Of a DNA stretch of 64,000 bases, positions 58,801-64,000 are shown in pieces. Made by a program: the position numbers and the translations under genes. The notes beneath the pieces are model-generated. The model had not been told where the DNA came from. It saw only the letters and a program-made list of their open reading frames with translations, and ran no database searches. Source of the stretch: JBBDXS01 sp040902195 (lineage in GTDB: Bacteria; Chloroflexota; Dehalococcoidia; DSTF01; RBG-16-68-14); the NCBI GenBank assembly GCA_040902195.1, contig JBBDXS010000019.1, positions 310,001 to 374,000 of the forward strand, written 5' to 3'. How positions within the stretch are numbered: position 1 is the first letter of the stretch; every line of letters starts with the position of its first letter.

Positions 58801-60292
58801 TGCGCAGAAACTCAGCGACGCTATCGAACAGGCGCACGCGCTCGGCTTCCGCTTCGAGCGGAGGAGACTCCGAAATATCCGGAAACCGCTCGCGCACCTC
58901 GGAGATCAGCTTTGCGATCTCCGGTGCGCCGGGACCGAGCTCATCGCGCAGGGCGTCGTCGGGACGGCTCTTGGCATATTGCCTGAACGCCTCGGTGAAC
59001 GGCCGGTACGGCAGGGCCACCTCTCCTTCGTAGCAGTGGCCGGTAAGGACCTGGGCGCCGCGCAGCGCGGCGTAGACGCCGAACTCCTCGGCCAGGCGGC
59101 TCTTGCCGATACCGGGCTCGCCGACGAGCATGACGAGCGAGCCACGGCCGGACAGGCTGCTTTCGAGCGCAGTTTTGAGCTGGTCCATCTCTGCGCGGCG
59201 GCCGACAAAGACGTCCGTGTAGAAGCTGAGCAGCTCGCTCGCTGCAGGAGCGGGAGCCGCCGTCTCTTCCGTCGAACGCTCCGCGATTCGTTGGAGCTCG
59301 GCGGCGACGGTCTGCGCGCTCTCCGGCCGCTCTCCCGGGGCCTTCGACAGGAGCTGCAAGGTCAGCACACCTAGCGACCGCGGGACCTCCGGGTTGAGCC
59401 AGGTGGGATCGACCGGTGCCGTGTTGATGTGTTGCGAGATCATCGCCACAGTCTCGTCGCCGAGGAACGGCGGCCGGCCGGCAACCATCTCGTAGAGCAC
59501 ACAACCGAGGGCGTACAGGTCGCTGCGCGGCGTGACCCCGCCCCCCAACGCCTGCTCCGGCGGCATGTACGTCGCCGTGCCGACCATCATGCCTTCGCGT
59601 GTTAATCGCGAACGGTCCAGTGCGACGGCCAGGCCGAAGTCGCCCAGCTTCGCAGCGCCATCTTTGCTGAGCCATACGTTGCCCGGCTTGAGGTCGCGGT
59701 GGACGATGCCCCGCCCATGAGCATGGGCCAGCGCGCCGCACACCTCGAGCGCGATGCGCATCGCATGGTCCACATCTAGGCGGTGGCCTTCTGCTTCGCG
59801 GAGGAGGTCTTCGAGCGAGCCGCCGGCCATGAACTCCTGGACCAGGTACGGCTGTCCGTTCTCGTCCCCAATGTCGAGCACGCTGACGATATGCGGGTCG
59901 TCGCGCAGGCGGCCCATCGCCTGGGCCTCACGGCGGACGCGCGTCAGCCCTTCGGCGTCCAAGCCCTCGGTCTTGATTAGCGCGATTGCGACATCAGTCT
60001 CCAGGCGGCTGTCACGCGCCAGATAGACGCGCTTCTTCCCGCCCTCTCCGAGGAAACGCTGCACCTGATAGCGGCCGGCGGCGAAGGATGAGGGAAGAGC
60101 GGGCGTTGGCGCCGGTGTCGGTGTCCGCGCCTGCGGGGCGTTTGCCCGCTGCGCGCCGCAGGAGTCGCAGAACTTCGCCGTCGCCCTCAACTCGGCCCCG
60201 CAGGCCGGACACGCACGCGCTAGCGCTGAGCCGCACCCATCGCAAAACGAGGCGGCGTCGCGGTTCTCGTGGCCGCAGGATGTACAGTTCAT
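55859..60292 (-). CDS. Giant signalling protein: zinc ribbons, Ser/Thr kinase, AAA-ATPase, TPR, class III nucleotidyl cyclase
   Basis: 1477 residues. Two zinc ribbons CTSCGHENRDAASFCDGCG and CPACGAELRATAKFCDSCG (3-45). Protein kinase (about 74-340): Gly-loop LGEGGKKRVYLA, K107, HRDLKPGN (198-205), DFGLA (218-222), APE-like MPPEQA. AAA/STAND ATPase with GEPGIGKS (391-398) and VLVLDDIHW. Long TPR-like helical middle. Class III cyclase at the C-terminus: LLFTDIEGSTALNERMG (metal Asp), GYEVKSQGDGFMIAFGS (second Asp), RIGLHTGEAIKEADDFYGHHVNLAARIAD. The architecture resembles actinobacterial and Chloroflexota AfsR-like or cyclase-STAND proteins. ATG chosen at the first zinc ribbon; an upstream frame encodes repeat. 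Base use is like the genome. Confidence 0.92.
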   Translation of the reverse strand: MNCTSCGHENRDAASFCDGCGSALARACPACGAELRATAKFCDSCGAQRANAPQARTPTPAPTPALPSSFAAGRYQVQRFLGEGGKKRVYLARDSRLETDVAIALIKTEGLDAEGLTRVRREAQAMGRLRDDPHIVSVLDIGDENGQPYLVQEFMAGGSLEDLLREAEGHRLDVDHAMRIALEVCGALAHAHGRGIVHRDLKPGNVWLSKDGAAKLGDFGLAVALDRSRLTREGMMVGTATYMPPEQALGGGVTPRSDLYALGCVLYEMVAGRPPFLGDETVAMISQHINTAPVDPTWLNPEVPRSLGVLTLQLLSKAPGERPESAQTVAAELQRIAERSTEETAAPAPAASELLSFYTDVFVGRRAEMDQLKTALESSLSGRGSLVMLVGEPGIGKSRLAEEFGVYAALRGAQVLTGHCYEGEVALPYRPFTEAFRQYAKSRPDDALRDELGPGAPEIAKLISEVRERFPDISESPPLEAEAERVRLFDSVAEFLRNATNATPIVLVLDDIHWADKPSLLLMRHLARGVADQRLLIIGAYRDVELDRTHPLAEVVATLRREQPYQRVLLRGLPQEDVLALLGAIEPSEESAPGRQALAVALYQETEGNPFFVREVLAHLIEEGQIVHRDGRWQANVGSASDLGIPEGVREVIGRRLSRLSEGCNRMLTLASTMTGGFTWEELKAITGEDEGPLLDVLEEALSHQLVHERKGGQEAKYDFTHALIRQTLYGELSTPRRVLLHRQIGQALETVYAANLEPHLGELAHHFYQAAPGGDVDKAVEYAKQAGDHASRIVAWEEAATHYGLALQALELKEPPDDERRCELLLALASAHNQAGDRDKAKTVAAKAAEIARRRNDSQRLARAALEYAFTWGEPGELDEPTIAVIQEGIAAIANDESALRARLLFRLGMELWLGGAPERGLEPAGQAYELARRVGDTEALAEALFLKHGLAYGPEVAGQRVEEGKELVDLAEASGDKVSAIFGRYMRLRGLLELCDVPGADAELIHYEALADELRRPQYQSWTELFQAGSAARRGRFEEAAQLSREGRALAERAQDDVARLIAIDLLALCLMHSGRIEELAQEDRGIIEGVSLPPAIAYASALESFMGNETETRHFFEELMHDGLEGAPREGTWTMTLASLAMACAVLHDADRAAILYDLLLPYAGRNILDASGSLEFGAADRYLGLLAVTMSRLDDAARHFDDALATNERLGSRPWTAHTQFDYASMLVARGAPGDREKALDLLSKALETAQEIGMKKIVERALALRMELQGIAGYDVNTSIAAVAVSVGAERPELRTRAAPDGTVTLLFTDIEGSTALNERMGDQRWMDTLRVHNAIVRDAIAAHGGYEVKSQGDGFMIAFGSARLGLQCAIALQRNLSQHSAAEGERVQVRIGLHTGEAIKEADDFYGHHVNLAARIADQARGGEILVSSLLRELTNSAGEFQFDDGRSVDLKGLSSTQRVFRVAWLSQDSK

Positions 60293-60419
60293 TGGTGCGG
60301 AATCAGGGCTCAGTATACATGTCCTCGTGAATGGGGTGCTATCACGTCGGACGGGAGAGTCACTCCGCACGGCAGCTATCACTAAGCCGGGATCGCCCTG
60401 GGCCCCGAGCGCCGCCGCT

Positions 60420-60577
60420 CGCCTGTAGGCTTGTCCTCGAGCGCAGCGAAGGAGGCGCACAGCTGTGCGCCCGCCTCAGCCGCCGCCTAGCGCGCCCCCG
60501 CGTTGGGGAGGGGGGAGCCTGCCCTGAGCCTGTCCTGAGCGAAGTCGAAGGAAGCGACAGCGAAGGGCCTCGTCGGC
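60420..60577 (+). repeat. Composite interspersed repeat, copy A
   Basis: A 38-base block (60420-60457) occurs again exactly at 61691-61728. It ends in the palindrome GGCGCACAGCTGTGCGCC (60453-60470). Further on, GAGCCTGTCCTGAGCGAAG and GCGACAGCGAAGGGC words (60530-60577) are typical of genome-wide repeats of the CCTGAGC...GAAGG class. No gene in 60293-60672. Confidence 0.7.
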
Positions 60578-60672
60578 TAGCATGGGGCAGCCCTTCTAGA
60601 ATTAGGGCATCGCGTATATTGGCGGGGCGGCGGGTCAGGTCGGAAAGTCAAGCCGGCCCCGAATGGACTCTA

Positions 60673-60795
60673 ATGCCCGATGTAGCCATCGAACAGGGCG
60701 ATTTCGGCCGCTGGGCGTACCTTGAGGGCTTCGATCCCGGGAACGCGCAGGCGATGATCCGCGCCTTCCTTGGCAGTGCTAGGATATCGGCATGA
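60673..60795 (+). CDS. Short ORF just before mntA
   Basis: 40 residues: MPDVAIEQGDFGRWAYLEGFDPGNAQAMIRAFLGSARISA. Its TGA overlaps the mntA ATG as ATGA, which might mean coupled translation, but no ribosome site precedes the ATG and no family was recognised. The text FGRWAYLEGFDPGNAQAMIRAFL looks like real protein, so it may be the remnant of a longer gene cut by the repeat upstream. Confidence 0.3.
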   Translation: MPDVAIEQGDFGRWAYLEGFDPGNAQAMIRAFLGSARISA

Positions 60796-61112
60796 AGATC
60801 AACGGAAACATCGATATCCCGGATGAGACCATCGCGGACTTCTGCCGCCGCTGGAAGATCACGCAGATCGAGCTGTTTGGCTCTGCGCTGCGCGACGACT
60901 TCCGCCCCGACAGCGACATCGACCTGCTCGTTACCTTTCAGGAGAACGACGGTTGGGGACTATATGAGTTCGTCGAGATGAAGGACGAGCTTGTCCAGAT
61001 GTTCGGCCGCCCGGTGGATCTGATTGAGCGAGCGGCGGTCGAGAAGAGCAGGAATCCGTTTCGTCGCAAGAACATTCTCTCGACGGCGCAGGTGGTCTAC
61101 AGGGTTGCCTGA
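60792..61112 (+). CDS. mntA: MNT-type nucleotidyltransferase antitoxin
   Basis: 106 residues with the minimal nucleotidyltransferase motif FGSALRDDFRPDSDIDLLV (GS...D-x-D) and a later PVDLIERAAVEKS. In MNT-HEPN modules MntA AMPylates the HEPN toxin to silence it. AGGAT is 6 bases before the ATG. It overlaps the following HEPN gene. C-terminus is Arg/Asn-rich (SRNPFRRKNILSTAQVVYRVA). Confidence 0.85.
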   Translation: MKINGNIDIPDETIADFCRRWKITQIELFGSALRDDFRPDSDIDLLVTFQENDGWGLYEFVEMKDELVQMFGRPVDLIERAAVEKSRNPFRRKNILSTAQVVYRVA

Positions 61113-61455
61113 AGACGACGCGACGTTTCTCTGGGACATGCTCCAGGCCGCTCGTGAGCTGCAAGCGTTCGTCACCAACAGATTACGTGATGATCTGGAC
61201 GATGATCGGATGTTTCGACTCGCGGCGGAAAGAGCTGTCGAAATAATCGGCGTGGCTGCTTCGCGGGTTTCGCAGGACTTCCGCGCGGCGCACCCAGAAG
61301 TTCCCTGGCAAGGGGTGATTGGACAGAGGAACGTGATCGCCCATGAGTATGGGGACATCATTCTCGACCGACTTTGGGTCGTAGCGACAGAGCGCATTCC
61401 CGAGCTGATTCGCCTACTTGAACCACTCATCCCACCTCCGCCGGAGGAGCCCTAG
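61105..61455 (+). CDS. hepT: HEPN-domain ribonuclease toxin
   Basis: 116 residues from a TTG overlapping the mntA stop by 8 bases. Five-helix HEPN fold with catalytic RNVIAHEY (R-x4-H-x-Y) at about residues 75-82, preceded by RMFRLAAERAVEIIGVAASRVS. Predicted tRNA- or mRNA-cleaving toxin controlled by MntA. The last nine residues IPPPPEEP are proline-rich, and the stop TAG is followed without break by the open frame of an rsmI tail, so the gene end may be a recombination junction. Confidence 0.87.
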   Translation: MPEDDATFLWDMLQAARELQAFVTNRLRDDLDDDRMFRLAAERAVEIIGVAASRVSQDFRAAHPEVPWQGVIGQRNVIAHEYGDIILDRLWVVATERIPELIRLLEPLIPPPPEEP

Positions 61456-61656
61456 CGGCCCCCACGCAAGAAACCCTCCGTCCCCAAGCCCATCGACGCG
61501 ACGGAGGACAAGCGCAAGTACATCCCCGCCGCGGAGCTGCGCGCGCTGAAGGCGCAGGGCCGTCGCGCGCGCGACGCCGTGCGCGAGGTCGCGCAGCGCA
61601 GCGAGCTGCCGCACCGCGGCGTCTACGCGCGCTGGCTGGCGCTTCGGGACGGGTAG
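61456..61656 (+). pseudogene. rsmI: C-terminal fragment of 16S rRNA methyltransferase RsmI
   Basis: In the same frame as hepT after its stop: 66 codons reading RPPRKKPSVPKPIDATEDKR...AAELRALKAQGRRARDAVREVAQRSELPHRGVYARWLALRDG. The end ARDAVREVA-x4-LP-x3-VYARWL is the conserved C-terminal helix pair of RsmI, which starts about 280 residues earlier in an intact gene. No methyltransferase domain is present in the window, and no start codon precedes it. Confidence 0.6.
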
Positions 61657-61690
61657 ACGGCTGGCGCCCTCGCCGCCCAACGGGGCCGCC

Positions 61691-61875
61691 CGCCTGTAGG
61701 CTTGTCCTCGAGCGCAGCGAAGGAGGCGGACCCGCGTGTCCGCCCGCCGCGCTCGGCCCGCGGGGCGAGCGCCAGCTTCTTTCCGCAGGTCGGGCTTCTC
61801 GAAGAGTCGCCGCAGGAGACAGCCCGACGATCGGGCGGGGCCGCAGGGTCGCCTCCGGCGACAGCGCAGGGGACC
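61691..61875 (+). repeat. Composite interspersed repeat, copy B
   Basis: 61691-61728 is identical to 60420-60457; it runs into GGCGGAC - CCGCGT - GTCCGCC (61725-61744). CTTCTCGAAGAGTCGCCGC (61795-61813) and GGCGACAGCGCAGG (61857-61870) repeat words from 53346-53460. No gene between 61657 and 61994. Confidence 0.7.
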
Positions 61876-61949
61876 TGACGCCTCGTGCGTCAGCGCCACC
61901 CGACCGGACGGCGGCGACTTCCCGGCAGGAGTCCTACACGGAAGCGGAT

Positions 61950-61971
61950 GACACTAAGTCGGCATAGTGTC
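61950..61971. repeat. Hairpin repeat, copy 2
   Basis: GACACTA - AGTCGGCA - TAGTGTC: perfect 7-base arms. Sister of 55798-55817. Lies 24 bases past the stop of the leftward sigma factor and is the likely terminator of that cassette. Confidence 0.6.
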
Positions 61972-61994
61972 ACCGCGTAGGGCTACTTGCTTAC

Positions 61995-62831
61995 TTAAGT
62001 ATTGTCAGCGGATACCAGACCTGCAATCGTAGGTGTGCTGGCAAACGCCTTCTTGGCTCGATAGACGATTGTGCGCGCGGCCGCGGGTGTAACGTTCAAA
62101 ACCCTTGCGATCCTGGGGTATGAGTATCCGTCGAGGTACCTCAACTCCAATGCTTCCCTAAATCGTCGGTTCCTCATTTCCGCGAGTCCCTTGGCCGTCA
62201 ACAACGAAAGTTCTTCGTTTTCAATTATGTGAGCGGGATCGTGTGTTCCGACATCGACCGCTTGGCTTAGATGTTTCGACTCCAGCAGGTCGTTCCAGTA
62301 AACATCTCTGGCTCTGCGGCGAGCTTGGTCGCGGAGGTAGTCAGTAACGACATTTCGCAATATAGATGCGATCCAGGTCGCCATGTCGGATTCGCCTCGG
62401 AAGGTCCCAAGCGCCTGGTATGCGCGAAGCGCGGCCTGTTGCAGGCATTCTTCTGCAGCGTCAAGGGAACCAAGTCTGGCGGCCGCGTAGCGAAAGAGGG
62501 AGACCTGACGTTTGACCCAGACTTCATTGAATGCACCCTTCAAGCCAGCCAGCCTGCCTTCGTTCAGACCTAGCTCATCGAGCAGTGCTAATCCAGTCGG
62601 CTGCAGCCAAACGCGGTCGTGGCGTATGTCAAGGAAGTGATTCGCTGATGCTAGCTCAAACCCCTCCAGAGAAGCAGCAGAGGGCCCGATCGCAGCAATT
62701 AGATCCTGCCTAAGAACGCCAGGATTGGCATGGGCCAATGCCATCGCCAGTATGGAGTCCTCATTGTGGAGGACCTCGAACTCTGGCTTATGATCCTCCC
62801 ACAGATCTCGCAAGGCTACGTTCAGAGTCAC
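61995..62831 (-). CDS. ECF-type sigma factor with N-terminal helix-turn-helix-like extension
   Basis: 278 residues. Region 2 starts near residue 109: VSLFRYAAARLGSLDAAEECLQQAALRAYQALGTFRGESDMATWIASILRNVVTDYLRDQARRR (sigma 2.1-2.4). Region 4: FREALELRYLDGYSYPRIARVLNVTPAAARTIVYRAKKAF. The first 100 residues (LAMALAHANPGVLRQDLIAAIG...HDRVWLQPTGLALLDELG) are not part of normal ECF factors; the pattern looks like a winged HTH ending in a wing and GxALLxxL helix. GTG start overlaps the stop of the upstream gene (GTGA), so the two are coupled. Terminator hairpin follows the gene. No anti-sigma factor is seen beside it. Confidence 0.8.
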   Translation of the reverse strand: MTLNVALRDLWEDHKPEFEVLHNEDSILAMALAHANPGVLRQDLIAAIGPSAASLEGFELASANHFLDIRHDRVWLQPTGLALLDELGLNEGRLAGLKGAFNEVWVKRQVSLFRYAAARLGSLDAAEECLQQAALRAYQALGTFRGESDMATWIASILRNVVTDYLRDQARRRARDVYWNDLLESKHLSQAVDVGTHDPAHIIENEELSLLTAKGLAEMRNRRFREALELRYLDGYSYPRIARVLNVTPAAARTIVYRAKKAFASTPTIAGLVSADNT

Positions 62832-63415
62832 GTGCCTTCGACCCCCCAGGACTTCGCGTTTGCGATGGCTCTTGCTTTGGTCTCCTGGCGAAGGCGAGCC
62901 TCTTCCATGGCGACCTTTAGCAGGTTACACTCGTCGAGATCGCGGGGCTTTTCGTACCAGAGCAGCAGGCCCAGGGCATGTTCCATTCGATGCAAGGTAC
63001 CTTTGGCTACATAGGACGAGCGGGCACTCCTATCTATGAACACGAGCGTATCACTCAACCGCTTGTGATTAGCTGTGATTTGTTCCAGTTCGTGCGAGGC
63101 CCCACCCGGAACTGCAATCATGATGATCATTTCCGCGCTGTCAAACAGGCCCTCCTCGAGCGTATCAGTGGAATAGACACGGGATGATGGGGGAAGCGTT
63201 CCCAATTCATCCTCCGGAAAGTATGCGAAGTGACCTTCTGCCTGGAGGGCATCTCTGATTTGAACGCGCTTGTCATATTCAGCCCCGCCACCCGAACCTG
63301 GACCAAGAACAGGGATGGCCAGAGACGTCTCCCGCACGCGATCCAAGTGCTTCTGCAGAGCAAGTCGAACCTTCGTACGCAAGCGCTTGGCGTGGCTCGA
63401 CAGAGGATCTGTCAC
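62828..63415 (-). CDS. Rossmann-like protein, deoxyribosyltransferase/TIR-like candidate effector
   Basis: 195 residues. The pattern AIPVLGPGSGGG (33-44), KRVQIRDALQAEGHFAYFPEDE (49-70), AEMIIMIAVPGGASHELEQI (94-113), TLVFID (123-128) is a four-strand alpha/beta fold with a late Glu (E109 or E111) in the place of the nucleophile of nucleoside 2-deoxyribosyltransferases or the catalytic Glu of TIR NADases. The family was not identified with certainty. GTG start 3 bases after the preceding stop; its own stop overlaps the sigma factor start. Basic N-terminus (KRLRTKVRLALQKHLDRVR) is helical. Confidence 0.6.
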   Translation of the reverse strand: MTDPLSSHAKRLRTKVRLALQKHLDRVRETSLAIPVLGPGSGGGAEYDKRVQIRDALQAEGHFAYFPEDELGTLPPSSRVYSTDTLEEGLFDSAEMIIMIAVPGGASHELEQITANHKRLSDTLVFIDRSARSSYVAKGTLHRMEHALGLLLWYEKPRDLDECNLLKVAMEEARLRQETKARAIANAKSWGVEGT

Positions 63416-63418
63416 GTC

Positions 63419-63805
63419 CTAGAAGGCGGCCATGCGATAGGGCCGATCCCGTTCCGGCTGATCTTCTGGCGACGCCTCGACTTCCACCTCGCTCACATGG
63501 TAACGCTTGCCTGTCTCAGGATCCTTAACGACAAAGCGGAAACCGTCTCCAGCCAGGCGGCTAATCTCTGGGGATAGCGATAGAACTTCGTCGGGCTGAA
63601 GCGGCACCGCTTTGGTCAGAACGTCACCAGCCCTCTTCCGGAATGTGCCGGCGGCGCCTTTCAACAGAAGGACTGTCTTCAATATCCGCGTCAGCTCCGC
63701 TCGAATTTCGTTCGGTACAGCTTCCTCTTCCATGAACTCATCAATTGGACGAATATCCGACTCGTACTTCTCGGCCAACATCGCCATGAATGCATCTTTG
63801 TCCAT
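63419..63805 (-). CDS. Unknown 128-residue acidic protein of the sigma cassette
   Basis: MDKDAFMAMLAEKYESDIRPIDEFMEEEAVPNEIRAELTRILKTVLLLKGAAGTFRKRAGDVLTKA... then SPEISRLAGDGFRFVVKDPETGKRYHVSEVEVEASPED. N-terminal two-thirds are helical, the C-terminus has a small beta stretch. Not recognised. The ATG at 63803-63805 has GGAGGAGGAA upstream; an in-frame GTG seven codons earlier (63826) is possible. It lies 33 bases after the preceding sigma-like gene and 3 before the TIR/NDT-like gene. Confidence 0.7.
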   Translation of the reverse strand: MDKDAFMAMLAEKYESDIRPIDEFMEEEAVPNEIRAELTRILKTVLLLKGAAGTFRKRAGDVLTKAVPLQPDEVLSLSPEISRLAGDGFRFVVKDPETGKRYHVSEVEVEASPEDQPERDRPYRMAAF

Positions 63806-63838
63806 CTTGGGTTCCTCCTCCTTCACTATGCTCCGGGG

Positions 63839-64000
63839 TTAGTTCGCGACTATATCTCCGAGAGTTGCAGCAAGCTCTCTCCTGGCCTCCCACAGGATCT
63901 TACGTGCGACCCGCTTGTTACACCCAAGGAGCGTCGCAATCTGCCGTGAAGACTTGCCGCCCCAGAACTCCCAGATAAGTACGGCCCTGCAGAGATCGTT
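63839..64000 (-). CDS. C-terminal end of a sigma-like / HTH regulator (partial, runs off right edge)
   Basis: 53 codons visible: NDLCRAVLIWEFWGGKSSRQIATLLGCNKRVARKILWEARRELAATLGDIVAN. This is a sigma region 4-like helix-turn-helix (LIWEFW...SSRQIATLLGCNKRVARKIL) in the place where ECF factors end. A start is not visible. The protein is encoded just upstream of the unknown 128-residue gene and on the same strand, so the cassette carries two sigma/HTH proteins at its ends. Confidence 0.65.
   Translation of the reverse strand, partial: NDLCRAVLIWEFWGGKSSRQIATLLGCNKRVARKILWEARRELAATLGDIVAN

Noticed and set aside
61456..61994. Small ORFs after hepT on either strand
   Set aside because: Apart from the rsmI tail these frames are translated repeats without starts or motifs.

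Overview
The window reads as high-GC (about 62-63%) bacterial chromosome. It most resembles an aerobic member of the Chloroflexota, probably of the Dehalococcoidia/SAR202 type. That is inferred from gene content and order: a NuoEFG-less complex I cluster, many thiolase/DUF35, MaoC and SDR modules, an F420/FMN luciferase-like oxidoreductase, the dnaX-ybaB-recR-recO-FmdB block, and several promoters that appear to drive leaderless or nearly leaderless mRNAs. No rRNA or tRNA gene and no CRISPR array was seen.

Layout. 0-7.5 kb: a leftward pyrR with a readable RNA switch, divergent from a tight rightward operon argF-cdaA-ybbR-der-plsY, then HEAT-Nudix-GNAT. 7.6-13.2 kb: a leftward FAD oxidase and a leftward acyl-CoA-type operon (two MaoC-fold dehydratases, two MFE2-like SDRs, a VOC protein and one foreign-looking ORF). 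13.5-19.5 kb: one giant DUF4011-helicase-nuclease gene of lower GC, probably antiviral. 19.7-33.7 kb: exported dockerin protein, GT-C-like membrane protein, alpha/beta hydrolase, TPR regulator-like protein, two FAD/NAD(P) oxidoreductases, PHP phosphoesterase, LLM oxidoreductase, and a leftward DUF35-thiolase-unknown-nitronate monooxygenase operon. 34.1-43.5 kb: complex I genes in the order A-C-D-H-J-K-(small unknown)-L-M-N, with no nuoB, nuoI or nuoEFG. 43.5-53.3 kb: a secreted seven-bladed propeller with a dockerin, then housekeeping genes (ybeY, dnaX, ybaB, recR, recO, two FmdB zinc ribbons, polyprenyl synthase, tatD, metG). 53.3-64 kb: an eroded, repeat-rich accessory tract with a truncated SRAP gene, a cysteine-less SthA/Lpd-like flavoprotein, a 1477-residue kinase-ATPase-TPR-cyclase protein, an MNT-HEPN toxin-antitoxin pair, an rsmI tail fragment, and a compact leftward cassette that runs off the right edge.

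How the genes fit together. The first operon joins arginine synthesis, c-di-AMP synthesis with its YbbR regulator, ribosome assembly and phospholipid synthesis. The MaoC/SDR and thiolase/DUF35 operons look like fatty-acid or steroid-like acyl-CoA metabolism, which would feed electrons to the nuo-encoded respiratory complex. The best candidate for an undescribed system is the right-edge cassette (61995-64000): a sigma-like C-terminus, a 128-residue unknown, a deoxyribosyltransferase/TIR-like Rossmann protein, and an ECF-type sigma factor carrying an extra N-terminal domain. The next most notable items are the complex I cluster that lacks exactly its Fe-S subunits and the PyrR translational switch.
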